Shown here one piece after another: positions 9,475-17,059 of a stretch of DNA of 64,000 nt. Each line of letters opens with the position of its first letter. Position 1 is the stretch's first letter. The stretch lies in contig NZ_CP108054.1 of the NCBI RefSeq assembly GCF_036173125.1, forward strand, positions 9,789,520 to 9,853,519, written 5' to 3'. Made by a program: the position numbers and the translations under genes. This stretch comes from Streptomyces sp. NBC_00286. Its GTDB lineage: Bacteria; Actinomycetota; Actinomycetes; Streptomycetales; Streptomycetaceae. The notes beneath the pieces are model-generated. The model worked only from the letters and a program-made list of their open reading frames with translations, had not been told where the DNA came from and made no database searches.

Positions 9475-10329
9475 GTGGACGGTGCAACAGGAAGCAGCAC
9501 GCAAGTGCTGGCACCGCCCGCGGCCACGTCTCACGAAGAAAACCGAGCCCCGGCGGGCGACCGCCCTGGCGCGGCCGGTGACAGCCCCAGGGCCGACCTG
9601 GTGGGACGGATCGCAGTCTCGCTGACCGTGCTGGCGCTCCTGCTCCACTCCGGCTCGGTCCTCGCCCGCGGTCTCGCGGTGAGCTGCCCGCCGTGGGGCA
9701 AACATGTGCGAGTTCTCCACCGCCTTCGCCCTGATGGCGTCGGCCGCGTAGGTAGGTTTACTGGCAGCCCGGAAGCCCGTGCGCTGGCCGGGAGTTCCGG
9801 TCCTCTTCTCGGTCCTGCTGACCCTCGGCCTCGCGGTGTCGGTGCTGTACGTGGACTCCGCGCAGCTCGTGCCGGCTCTGCACTCGTACTGGCTGTGGAT
9901 CCACGTCTCCGCCGCGATCATCTCCGGTGGCGTGTTCCACACCGCGGCCGTGGTCACCGTCCTATACCTGTTCCGCGACCGCTGGGAGCACGCGGTTGCG
10001 GCGGGCCGAGTCGCGGGGCGGACGGCGGGGCTCCGGCGGCGGCTGCCGTCCGCGCGGACGCTGGACAAGTTGGCGTACCGGCTGACGGGCCTGGTGTTCC
10101 CGCTGTGGACCTTCGCGGTCATCGCGGCCCGGTGTGGGCGGAGGCCGCGTGGGGCCGCTACTGGGGCTGGGACCCCAAGGAGACCTGGGCCTTCATCACT
10201 TGGGTCGCGTACGCCGCGTACCTCAACGCCCGTGTCATTGCCGGGTGGAAGGGTCGGCGCGCGGCGGTGCTCGGGCTCGTGGCGTTCGCCACCTTCGTCT
10301 TCAACTACTACGGCGTCAACATCCTCATC
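9475..10329 (+). pseudogene. ccsB: ccsB (cytochrome c biogenesis protein), 5' part, multiply broken
   Basis: CcsB carries haem-handling membrane helices for system II cytochrome c assembly. Recognisable blocks appear in different frames. They are DLVGRIAVSLTVLALLLHSG, then after a shift CEFSTAFALMASAA followed by a stop codon, then VLYVDSAQLVPALHSYWLWI and SAAIISGGVFHTAAVVTV. After a further shift come the signature WGRYWGWDPKETWAFITWVA and FNYYGVNI. At least two frameshifts and one nonsense codon are present before an insertion sequence interrupts it. The gene cannot make CcsB. The remaining 3' codons lie beyond the insertion, at 11719-11757. Confidence 0.85.
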
Positions 10330-10350
10330 ATCCGGATTCCTCCGTGGATA

Positions 10351-10370
10351 CCCCCGCCTTCAGGCGGGGG
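10351..10370. repeat. Left-end subterminal hairpin of the TnpB element
   Basis: Two perfect 8-base arms (CCCCCGCC / GGCGGGGG) flank a TTCA loop. The same loop and the same following AGGAAG occur at the right end. Confidence 0.75.
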
Positions 10371-10486
10371 AGGAAGCGGACTCCTGCGGAGCAGGGCAGG
10401 GAAAGCCGATTCGCCTCCTGGGCGGTTCGGCGTCCATCGCCAACTACCAAGCAGGGGTCACAAGTTGATGTGATAGTTGGTGAGTC

Positions 10487-11683
10487 ATGGCCACTGGCGT
10501 GAAGCGGGCCTTCAAGTACCGTTTCTATCCGACCGATGCGCAGGCAGCCGAGCTGTCGCGCACCTTCGGATGCGTGCGCAAGGTCTACAACATGGCCCTC
10601 GCGGCCCGTACCGAGGCCTGGGCGCGGCAGGAACGGGTCAACTACAACCAGACCTCGGCCCTGCTGACCGCGTGGAAGAAGACAGAGGAACTCGCCTACC
10701 TCAACGAGGTCTCCTCCGTGCCGCTGCAGCAGGCCTTGCGGCACCTGCAGGCCGCCTTCGCGAACTTCTTCGCCAAACGCGCCAAGTACCCGCGCTTCAA
10801 GGCGAAGAAGACCTCCCGGGCGAGCGCGGAGTACACCTCCTCCGCCTTCCGGTTCCGCGACGGCCAGCTGACACTGGCCAAGATGGCCGACCCGCTGGAC
10901 ATCGTCTGGTCGCGTCCCCTGCCCGAGGGGGCGACGCCGAGCACGGTGACGGTGAGCCGGGACAGCGCCGGACGCTGGTTCGTCTCCCTGCTGTGCGAGG
11001 ACCCGCGGGTCAAGCCGCTCGCGGCGGTCGACGCGGCAGTGGGTATCGACGTCGGGCTTAACCACCTGCTGACCCTCTCCACGGGGGAGAAGATCGCCAA
11101 CCCGCGGCATGAGCGCCGCGACCGCGAGCGACTGGCGAAGGCCCAGCGGGAGCTGTCCCGCAAGGCCAAGGGCGAGGGTGCCAACCGGCAAAAGGCCCGC
11201 CAGAAGGTCGCCAAGATCCATGCCCGGATCGCCGACCGCAGGCGGGATGTGCTGCACAAGCTGACCACTCGACTCGTGCGTGAGAACCAAACGCTTGTGA
11301 TCGAGGACCTGACCGTACGCAACATGGTCAAAAACCGGAGCCTGGCCCGCGCCATCAGTGATGCCGCGTGGTCCCAGTTCCGGAGCATGCTGGAGTACAA
11401 GGCCGACTGGTACGGGCGGGAAGTAATCGCGGTGGACCGCTTCTTTCCTTCCTCCAAGCTGTGCTCCGCCTGCGGCAGCCTTTCTGAGGCGATGCCGCTG
11501 CATGTCCGTTCCTGGACGTGCGGCAGTTGCGGCACGGCCCATGACCGGGACGTGAACGCCGCTGAGAACCTTCTGGCCGCCGGGCTGGCGGTGTCTGTCT
11601 GTGGAGCCGGTGTAAGACCTCAACGGAGAACTCCGGGCGGGCAGTCGGCGGTGAAGCAGAAAACCCCACGGCGCGAGCCGTAG
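10487..11683 (+). CDS. tnpB: TnpB RNA-guided endonuclease
   Basis: This 398-residue TnpB has an N-terminal helix-turn-helix-like wedge domain (KRAFKYRFYPTDAQAAEL). The RuvC core shows the first aspartate in GIDVGLNHLLTLSTG, the glutamate in LVIEDLTVRNM, and the last aspartate in HDRDVNAAENLLA. The zinc finger CSACG...CGSCG lies between the last two. The length and all catalytic residues are normal, so the protein is probably active. TnpB proteins cut DNA matching a guide at the 3' end of an RNA made from the element's right end, beside a short target-adjacent motif. The ATG follows a poor ribosome site (GTTGGTGAGTC). Confidence 0.95.
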   Translation: MATGVKRAFKYRFYPTDAQAAELSRTFGCVRKVYNMALAARTEAWARQERVNYNQTSALLTAWKKTEELAYLNEVSSVPLQQALRHLQAAFANFFAKRAKYPRFKAKKTSRASAEYTSSAFRFRDGQLTLAKMADPLDIVWSRPLPEGATPSTVTVSRDSAGRWFVSLLCEDPRVKPLAAVDAAVGIDVGLNHLLTLSTGEKIANPRHERRDRERLAKAQRELSRKAKGEGANRQKARQKVAKIHARIADRRRDVLHKLTTRLVRENQTLVIEDLTVRNMVKNRSLARAISDAAWSQFRSMLEYKADWYGREVIAVDRFFPSSKLCSACGSLSEAMPLHVRSWTCGSCGTAHDRDVNAAENLLAAGLAVSVCGAGVRPQRRTPGGQSAVKQKTPRREP

Positions 11684-11718
11684 GAATCCCCCTCGTTCAC
11701 GAGGGGGAGGAAGTCAAC
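11560..11718 (+). ncRNA. Predicted omega RNA (TnpB guide RNA scaffold)
   Basis: In TnpB elements the guide RNA overlaps the 3' end of tnpB and ends at the element's right end, with the guide coming from flanking DNA. The region here is compatible: it contains the right-end hairpin (11688-11707) and ends in TCAAC. The predicted guide would begin ATCGGTCTGCACTCC at 11719. The 5' limit is approximate. Confidence 0.45.
11688..11707. repeat. Right-end subterminal hairpin of the TnpB element
   Basis: CCCCCTCG and CGAGGGGG pair around a TTCA loop, 11 bases before the inferred element end. Confidence 0.75.
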
Positions 11719-11757
11719 ATCGGTCTGCACTCCCATGGAAGGCTGCCGACCCGATAA
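11719..11757 (+). pseudogene. ccsB: ccsB 3' end beyond the insertion sequence
   Basis: The codons read IGLHSHGRLPTR then TAA. They supply the missing GLHS block of the CcsB C-terminus after the VNI motif left on the other side of the TnpB element. Confidence 0.7.
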
Positions 11758-11795
11758 AGAGCTCATCGGGCGGTGAGGCCGTAAGGTGTTCCAGT

Positions 11796-11810
11796 ACCCC
11801 CTGGGGGTAG
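11796..11810 (+). promoter_or_regulatory. CsoR-type copper operator
   Basis: TACCCCCTGGGGGTA is a perfect palindrome around one central base. It precedes the small exported protein and multicopper oxidase genes. An upstream in-frame ATG at 11812 would overlap the operator and is therefore not taken as a start. Confidence 0.8.
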
Positions 11811-11853
11811 GATGCGACTCCGGCGACCAGCCAGCACGGCACAGGTGGAACTC

Positions 11854-12315
11854 ATGGCGATACGGACAGCTCACAGCGGCGGCATGGCCGTCCGCTGGGC
11901 GTACGGGGTGTTCCTCACCCTGTGCGTCGCGCTGGCCGTGCTTGTCCACCACGAGACGCCCATGACATCCGTGATGTCCACGACGACCGCGTCGCCCACG
12001 TCGGCCTCTGCTCGCATACCGGCTCCCGCCCACGCCGCGCATGCCATGGCGGACCCGGCCCATGCGATGGCGGGCGAGGCGGTGCCTTCCGCCTCGGAAT
12101 CGTCCGCGCGCGGCGTTGATTCCGGCGCGTGTGCCATGCCCGGCATGCAGCACTGCGCCACGACGAGCGTCGGTTCCGTACAACTGGCCGCGCCGGGCCA
12201 GAGCACGTTCCACCCGCCCGCGGATCTGGGGCGTGCCGCGGAAGGTCGTGTCCCCGCCAGTGCGGTCGGCCGTGCCCCGCCCGATCTGTCCGTCCTCTCG
12301 CAACTGCGCATGTAG
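11854..12315 (+). CDS. DUF6153-type small exported protein (paralogue 1)
   Basis: This 153-residue protein has one N-terminal membrane or signal helix (WAYGVFLTLCVALAVLVHH). A Thr/Ala/His-rich region follows, then a Cys/His segment (GACAMPGMQHCATT) and a conserved tail (APPDLSVLSQLRM). It matches the small DUF6153-type proteins of streptomycetes, whose function is unknown. The ATG was chosen for GGTGGA 6 bases upstream. It lies behind a CsoR-type operator and just ahead of the multicopper oxidase gene, so a role in copper binding outside the membrane is likely but unproven. Confidence 0.75.
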   Translation: MAIRTAHSGGMAVRWAYGVFLTLCVALAVLVHHETPMTSVMSTTTASPTSASARIPAPAHAAHAMADPAHAMAGEAVPSASESSARGVDSGACAMPGMQHCATTSVGSVQLAAPGQSTFHPPADLGRAAEGRVPASAVGRAPPDLSVLSQLRM

Positions 12316-12391
12316 GCCGCGCCGGACGGCGCGCGATGTGCCGTCCCCTTCGCGACCACATCGGCAGTTTCGATACAGAGGACACACCACC

Positions 12392-14023
12392 ATGAACAGC
12401 ATCAACCGCCGCTCCATCTTGCTCGCCGGGCTGGGAGCCGCAGGCGCCGGAGCGCTCGCCGCGTGCACCAATGCGAATAGCTCAGGTAGCGGCACCGCCC
12501 TGATCAACCCCAACGCCTCGGCGGTCGCCGCCACCGAGAAGAAGCGCAAGAGCACCGGGCGCCAGCAGAAGGTCACCCTGACGGCCGCACCGGCCATGAT
12601 CGACTTGGGCGGCGGCGTCACGCCCAAGACCTGGGCCTTCGACGGCCGTACCCCGGGCAAGGAGGTCCGGCTCTCCGTTGGCGACACCCTGGTCGCCGAG
12701 CTGTCGAACCAGCTCCCGAACAAGACCACCACGTCCATCCACTGGCACGGCATCGCGCTGCGCAACGACATGGACGGCGTGCCGCCCACCACCCAGACCG
12801 CCGTCCGGGCCGGCTCCACCTTCGCCTACAAGTTCGTCGCCGACGCCCCCGGCACCTACTTCTTCCACCCGCACGTTGGCGTCCAGCTCGACCGCGGCCT
12901 GTACGCCCCGTTGATCGTCGAGGACCCCAAGGAGACCCTCGCGTACGACGACGAGTGGGTCGTCCTCCTCGACGACTGGGTTGACGGCGTCACCGGCACC
13001 CCCGACAAGGTCTTCGCCGAGGTCAGGCAGGGGATGGGCGGCATGGAGGGGCACGACATGGGGGAGAGCAGCAGCCCCAGCTCCAGTGGTATGGAAGGCC
13101 ATGACATGGGGGACATGAGCGGGATGGACATGGGGGACTCTGAGTCTCCCTCGGCTTCCGCCTCCTCGTCCGGCGGCATGTCGATGAAGTTCATGCTCAT
13201 GGGCGCGGAAAGCGACCTGCTCGGCGGCGACGCCGGGGACGTCAAGTACCCGCACCACCTGATCAACGGCCGGGTGGCGACCGACCCCGACGTCTACACC
13301 GGCAAGCCCGGCAAGAAGGTACGGCTGAGGATCATCAACGCGGGCGGCGACACCGCCTACCGCATCGCCCTCGGCGGCCACAAGCTGACCATCACCCACA
13401 CAGACGGCTTCCCGATCCAGCACCAGGAGGTGGACGCCCTGCTCGTCGGAATGGGCGAGCGCTACGACGTCCTGGTCACCCTGGGGGACGGCGTCTTCCC
13501 GCTCGTCGCCGTGGCCGAGGGCAAGGACGCGAACGGCTTCGCGCTGGTGCGCACGGGCTCGGGGAGCGCCCCGAAGCCGACCGTCCGCCCGAAGGAACTC
13601 GACGGCATGATCATGACGGCCTCCCAGCTGCGCGCCGCCGACGACGTGCGCCTGAAGTCCGCCAGGGCCGACGTGACGCACCAGCTCAAGCTGACCGGCG
13701 GCATGGCCAAGTACGACTGGGCCATCAACGGCAAGCCCTTCGACATGGACAACCCCGAGGCGAACCCGATCATGATCGAAGAGGGCCAGCGCGTACGGCT
13801 CGACTTCGTCAACGACACCGACATGTGGCACCCGATGCACTTGCACGGCCACACGTACCAGATCGGCACCTCTGGTCCCCGCAAGGACACCGCGATCGTG
13901 CTGCCCAAGAAGAAGCTGTCCGTCTTCTTCGACGCTGACAACCCGGGGCAGTGGATGCTGCACTGCCACAACGCGTACCACGGCGAGGCCGGGATGATGG
14001 CGAACGTGGCCTATCCGGCCTGA
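12392..14023 (+). CDS. Multicopper oxidase (Tat-exported, lipoprotein-like)
   Basis: This 543-residue three-domain multicopper oxidase can oxidise Cu(I) or small substrates while reducing oxygen to water. A twin-arginine signal (NRRSILLAG) ends in a lipobox (ALAAC). The four copper-binding motifs are complete: HWHG, HPHVG, HPMHLHGH and HCHNAYH, so type 1, 2 and 3 copper sites should form. A Met/His/Ser-rich insertion (EGHDMGESSS, MEGHDMGDMSGMDMGDS) sits in the middle domain, a feature of copper-tolerance oxidases such as CueO. The ATG has a weak GAGGA site. It is probably expressed with the small exported protein upstream under CsoR-type control. Confidence 0.93.
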   Translation: MNSINRRSILLAGLGAAGAGALAACTNANSSGSGTALINPNASAVAATEKKRKSTGRQQKVTLTAAPAMIDLGGGVTPKTWAFDGRTPGKEVRLSVGDTLVAELSNQLPNKTTTSIHWHGIALRNDMDGVPPTTQTAVRAGSTFAYKFVADAPGTYFFHPHVGVQLDRGLYAPLIVEDPKETLAYDDEWVVLLDDWVDGVTGTPDKVFAEVRQGMGGMEGHDMGESSSPSSSGMEGHDMGDMSGMDMGDSESPSASASSSGGMSMKFMLMGAESDLLGGDAGDVKYPHHLINGRVATDPDVYTGKPGKKVRLRIINAGGDTAYRIALGGHKLTITHTDGFPIQHQEVDALLVGMGERYDVLVTLGDGVFPLVAVAEGKDANGFALVRTGSGSAPKPTVRPKELDGMIMTASQLRAADDVRLKSARADVTHQLKLTGGMAKYDWAINGKPFDMDNPEANPIMIEEGQRVRLDFVNDTDMWHPMHLHGHTYQIGTSGPRKDTAIVLPKKKLSVFFDADNPGQWMLHCHNAYHGEAGMMANVAYPA

Positions 14024-14290
14024 CGTTCGCCTCGCGCCGTCCGGGCGGCCCATCGGCTGGCGGTGGGTGCGTCCGGATGCGGCGTGCGGATGGTTTCTCG
14101 GCTCTCCGGCTTGCGCGCGACGCGGATGACACACGGGGAGTTGGGCGGCGTATGGCCGTTGACCAGGAAGTCGAAGTGCCGCGCCTTCTGGATGCTGAAC
14201 CCGGCGTGCTCAATGGCTTGTTCAGTATCCCGGCCGAGGTTGCAGCCACCTCCAGCAGGGGCCACACGAGGTTGATCCTGCGCGGACCGT
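14011..14290 (-). pseudogene. SAM-dependent methyltransferase, C-terminal remnant
   Basis: The frame reads GGGCNLGRDTEQAIEHAGF, then HFDFLVNG and PCVIRVARKPE. This is the last third of a class I methyltransferase of the type that ends with a '(G)C.L.RDT...aGF' block. The preceding residues (RINLVWP) are in a different frame, and no N-terminal SAM-binding domain is present. It overlaps the 3' end of the convergent oxidase gene by a few bases. Confidence 0.55.
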
Positions 14291-14353
14291 TCCTACTATT
14301 CGAGCGCAGTACGCCTGGCTGGCGGCGCGGCCCTGGGGGCTCTGGGTGCGGAA

Positions 14354-14393
14354 GCCGCCGCGGGACCGGAAGCGATTCCGGTCCCGCGGCGGC
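14354..14393 (-). terminator. Strong hairpin after the sulP remnant
   Basis: Eighteen-base perfect arms (from GCCGCCGCGGG to CCCGCGGCGGC) enclose a GCGA loop. It begins 10 bases beyond the sulP remnant stop codon, in the right place to end that transcript. Confidence 0.75.
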
Positions 14394-14402
14394 CTCGGCC
14401 CG

Positions 14403-15030
14403 TCAGACGGCCGACGTGACCTTCACGGCTTCGGTGCCCTCCGAGCTGTGCCGTGCCGCCCAGTTCTCCAGAGCGTTGGTCCCCGAAGGCACTCGGGGTC
14501 GGCGGCTGTATCGCGCCGAGCAGTCCTTGGACCTCCACCTTGGCCACCGGCAGGCCGAGGAACACCGAAGCGGCCGTGGCGAGTCCCGCGGCGGCGAGTG
14601 GTGCCGGCACCACCTGGATCGCCTCCGGCAGCTTCTTACACAGCATGAGCACGGCGATGGTGCCCGCCCCGAGGCCGAGCGAACAGCTGGCCCGCGATCA
14701 GCACCAGCCCGATCCCGGCCAGCACGCCCTCGACGACGGTGACCGAGATGGCCCGGAAGTAGTGCCCGAACTTCAGGGTGTCCATGAGGAGTTGGAGTAC
14801 GCAGGTGGCGAGCACGATGACGCCGAGAACGGGCAGCTCGTACTCGCGTACGGCTTCGAAGACCAGCACGGTCAGACCGGCAGCCGGGCCCGAGACCTGC
14901 AGATTGCTGCCGGGCAGCAGCCCGGTGACGAGGCCACCCACGATGTCGGCGACGGGGCCGAGTTCGGCTGGTACGCAGAGGCGACGGCGACGCCCACGCA
15001 CTGCGCAGCGGAGACCTACACAGTGCTCCG
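14403..15030 (-). pseudogene. SulP-family anion transporter, internally deleted and frameshifted
   Basis: Recognisable SulP blocks are VGVAVAS (one frame), then VADIVGGLVTGLLPGS and LQVSGPAAGLTVLVFEAVRE, then the helix VLGVIVLATCVLQLLMDTLK and AISVTVVEGVLAGIGLVLIAGQLF. After a frame change come LCKKLPEAIQVVPAPLAAAG and GLPVAKVEVQGLLGAIQPP. The central membrane region is missing. The tail ALENWAARHSSEGTE ends at TGA in a third frame. Intact family members exceed 450 residues. An intact TTAGTA-type operator still precedes it. Confidence 0.8.
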
Positions 15031-15046
15031 CTAAGTTTATTAGTAC
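15031..15046 (-). promoter_or_regulatory. BlaI/CopY-like operator, site E
   Basis: CTAAGTTTATTAGTAC is an exact CTAAG-N4-TTAGTA match, directly ahead of the decayed sulP gene. Confidence 0.6.
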
Positions 15047-15072
15047 ATTAACCGTAGTCGACGTCCGAGTCG

Positions 15073-15324
15073 TTACGGTGAGATGTCACCCTCATGGGGA
15101 TCGGTTTCAGGGGTAGACCCCACCGGTTCTTCCCGCCTGCGCTGGCGCCGCTCCCTCCATGCCAGCTCTGCTGTCACGATCACCGCAAGAACCGCGACCA
15201 GTGCTATCACAAGGGTGCTGATGGCGGAGATCCCTGACAGGAACCCGCCTTCCTCCTTGATGTCCGAAGCGACGTGAAAGGTGCTGGTGAAGCTCGGGGT
15301 GTAGGCGTCGCTGTATCCGGTCAT
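15073..15324 (-). CDS. Small single-pass membrane protein
   Basis: This 83-residue protein has a short outer N-terminus (SFTSTFHVASDIKEEGG), one clear membrane helix (ISTLVIALVAVLAVIVTAEL) and a basic then acidic tail (WRERRQRRREE, ETDPHEGD). GGAGGGG lies just upstream of the ATG, so it is probably real. No family is recognised. Exact operator site F lies 60 bases upstream, placing it in the TTAGTA regulon. Confidence 0.65.
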   Translation of the reverse strand: MTGYSDAYTPSFTSTFHVASDIKEEGGFLSGISAISTLVIALVAVLAVIVTAELAWRERRQRRREEPVGSTPETDPHEGDISP

Positions 15325-15382
15325 GTCCCCCTCCAGTCCCCTGCTTTTGGGGGTGTGTGACGCCTACGTTACCCGAGTTTAT

Positions 15383-15398
15383 CTAAGGATCTTAGTAG
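15383..15398 (-). promoter_or_regulatory. BlaI/CopY-like operator, site F
   Basis: CTAAGGATCTTAGTAG is an exact match and contains the perfect palindrome CTAAG-ATC-like core CTAAGGATCTTAG. It lies ahead of the 83-residue membrane protein gene. Confidence 0.65.
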
Positions 15399-15636
15399 AT
15401 GCATCTCTCCGGTCGCTTCTCAGTGACCGTGTCCGTCTTCCGTTTGGCCGGTCTCGGCGTCGGTTGACTCGTGAAGGTCATCGGGATGGGCGGCTTCGTC
15501 GCCCACCGCCGCCGCAGGCGTACCCGGTGACGCAGACGCGCAGATCACAGCAGACCTTGTCCTCGGGGGCGTTGAGCGACGCAGCGTCCGCCGCAGTTCC
15601 CACTGCGCACCGCTCAGGCGGGTGCTGATCACGGCA
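15399..15636. other. Possible gene remnant, minus strand
   Basis: Two minus-strand frames look partly coding: SLNAPEDKVCCDLRVCVTGY, and further on DEAAHPDDLHESTDAETGQT ending in a His-rich tail. They do not join in one frame, and I cannot name a family. Confidence 0.3.
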
Positions 15637-16491
15637 TCAGCAATGTCCCGTCGACGACGGTGAAGGAGCATGCGGCTGCGCGGAGTTCACAGTCTGTTCC
15701 ATGCAGTGCTCTGTCCGGTGATCGGCGTGTGCATGATCACCGGCCTGCTGGGTGGCGAGCACGAGCACGGCGACCCGGTGGTCGGACTGGACCAGCGTCA
15801 CGCGCAGCGGGTCTTTCGCCCCGTTCGTCAGGACATATTCGTAGAGCGCGGGTGCCGTCGAGCCGTGGTCCTGCGTATCGGGACTTCGGGTCTCGTGCCA
15901 GCCGCACCTGTGCAGGGCTTCGGCCAGCTGTTTTACGGCATGCTGGGCGGCGGAGTTGTCTGCGTACGCCGCGATGCGGTGCTGTGCCGTCGCTCTGCTG
16001 GTTCCTCTGTATGTACGAACGATCTGGTCCTCGGTGCCGGTCCCGTCGAACCACTGCAGAGCGCAGTCACCCGTCCCGCCGGTGGGCAGGGGAGTGGTGG
16101 CACCGTTACCTGTGCTTATGGTGCGCCAGTGATACCCGGCGTTCCAAGGCAGCGCGGACGGGGACAGCAAATCCGTACGCGGGAGACCACCATCGCTGTC
16201 CGGTGAGGGCAGGATCGAGGCGGCCGAGACCAGACCGGGGTTGGTCCGCTCGGGACGGTCGGCCGGCGCGCTGCCGAGCAGAGACGTCAGGCCCCACAGG
16301 CCGAAGGAGAGCATGGCGGCGCAGCCCGCCGTGGTGACCGCCAGCCGGCGGCGGGTCCGGTGGCGGCGCACCCGCTCGTGCACGTCGGTGACGCCCCCAC
16401 TCACGGTGATCAGAGGCTCGGCGTCGTCGGCGAAGCCGTGGAGCAGGGTGCCGAGTTCGTCCTGCGAGGGACGGCGGGTCCCGTCATTCAT
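15637..16491 (-). CDS. Anti-sigma-factor-like membrane protein
   Basis: This 284-residue protein has a cytoplasmic N-terminal segment (DELGTLLHGFADDAEPL) and a basic juxtamembrane stretch (HERVRRHRTRRR). One membrane helix follows (AVTTAGCAAMLSFGLWGLTSL), then a long outer domain with two to three cysteines. The gene starts 8 bases inside the end of an ECF sigma gene, the standard arrangement for a cognate anti-sigma factor. No zinc motif is seen in the N-terminus. The call rests on context and topology rather than a clear domain match. Confidence 0.65.
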   Translation of the reverse strand: MNDGTRRPSQDELGTLLHGFADDAEPLITVSGGVTDVHERVRRHRTRRRLAVTTAGCAAMLSFGLWGLTSLLGSAPADRPERTNPGLVSAASILPSPDSDGGLPRTDLLSPSALPWNAGYHWRTISTGNGATTPLPTGGTGDCALQWFDGTGTEDQIVRTYRGTSRATAQHRIAAYADNSAAQHAVKQLAEALHRCGWHETRSPDTQDHGSTAPALYEYVLTNGAKDPLRVTLVQSDHRVAVLVLATQQAGDHAHADHRTEHCMEQTVNSAQPHAPSPSSTGHC

Positions 16492-17059
16492 GAGGGAGGA
16501 CCTCCTGCCGGGGCTGTGCGGCGGTCGCTGTACGGCCTGCTCGTGCCGTCGGCGTGTCCGGCGAGTCGGTGAGATGGGCGCTGAGGACGCGGCGTGCGCG
16601 CATGAGCCGTGAGCGTACCGCCGTGCTCGTCGACCCGGTCTGGCGGGCGACCTCCTCCACCGGGAGATCGAGGAGATGGTGCAGCACCACTGCGCGCCGC
16701 TGTTCGGGGTTGAGACGACGCAGTGCGGCGACCAGGGCGACGTGGTCGGGTGCGAGGCCGGGCAGGTCGGGCGGCGGACCGTGCCGGAAGTGGGCGCGGA
16801 TCCTGTTGCGGGTCCTGCGCCAGGAGCTGACGGCCAGGCGCAGGGCGACCGTGCGCACCCACGGCGTCGGATCTCCTTGTGCGACCAGCTGCTCCCACCG
16901 CGGCCAGGCCCTGGCGTACGCCTCCTGGACCGCGTCCTCCGCCTCGCCGAGGTCGCCCGTCACGGTGTACACCACGGTGATGAGCCGCTTGACGCTCTCG
17001 GCGTAGAAGCGCTCGAAGTCCCTGCGTGCGTCCGGTGGTTGCCCCTGGCTGTCCGTCAT
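16484..17059 (-). CDS. ECF RNA polymerase sigma factor
   Basis: This 191-residue group-4 sigma factor has region 2 (FERFYAESVKRLITVVYTVT, DAVQEAYARAWPRWEQL) and region 4 (LRRLNPEQRRAVVLHHLLDL, then EVARQTGSTSTAVRSRLMRA). It should direct RNA polymerase to a small regulon, perhaps its own operon and envelope genes. AGGAGGGGG lies ahead of the ATG, and the ATG overlaps the stop of the upstream murJ-like gene (ATGA). MurJ, sigma and anti-sigma are therefore translated as one coupled unit. Confidence 0.92.
   Translation of the reverse strand: MTDSQGQPPDARRDFERFYAESVKRLITVVYTVTGDLGEAEDAVQEAYARAWPRWEQLVAQGDPTPWVRTVALRLAVSSWRRTRNRIRAHFRHGPPPDLPGLAPDHVALVAALRRLNPEQRRAVVLHHLLDLPVEEVARQTGSTSTAVRSRLMRARRVLSAHLTDSPDTPTARAGRTATAAQPRQEVLPHE

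Larger units (their letters stand above)
10330..11718 (+). mobile_element. TnpB-only insertion sequence (IS200/IS605 superfamily, IS1341-like)
   Basis: The element carries one gene, tnpB, and no tnpA transposase. Subterminal hairpins mark the ends: CCCCCGCC-TTCA-GGCGGGGG at 10351-10370 and CCCCCTCG-TTCA-CGAGGGGG at 11688-11707. Each is followed by AGGAAG. The boundaries come from the interrupted ccsB frame. Joining VNILI (left) to the codons for IGLHS (right) restores the expected VNI-x-x-x-GLHS motif. The left flank ends in TCATC and the element ends in TCAAC, as expected for a family that inserts next to a short target motif without duplication. Confidence 0.75.

Noticed and set aside
12482..14134. 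Long minus-strand open frame (550 codons) opposite the multicopper oxidase
   Set aside because: The sense frame has all copper motifs and a signal peptide. The antisense frame has none and is typical high-GC shadowing.
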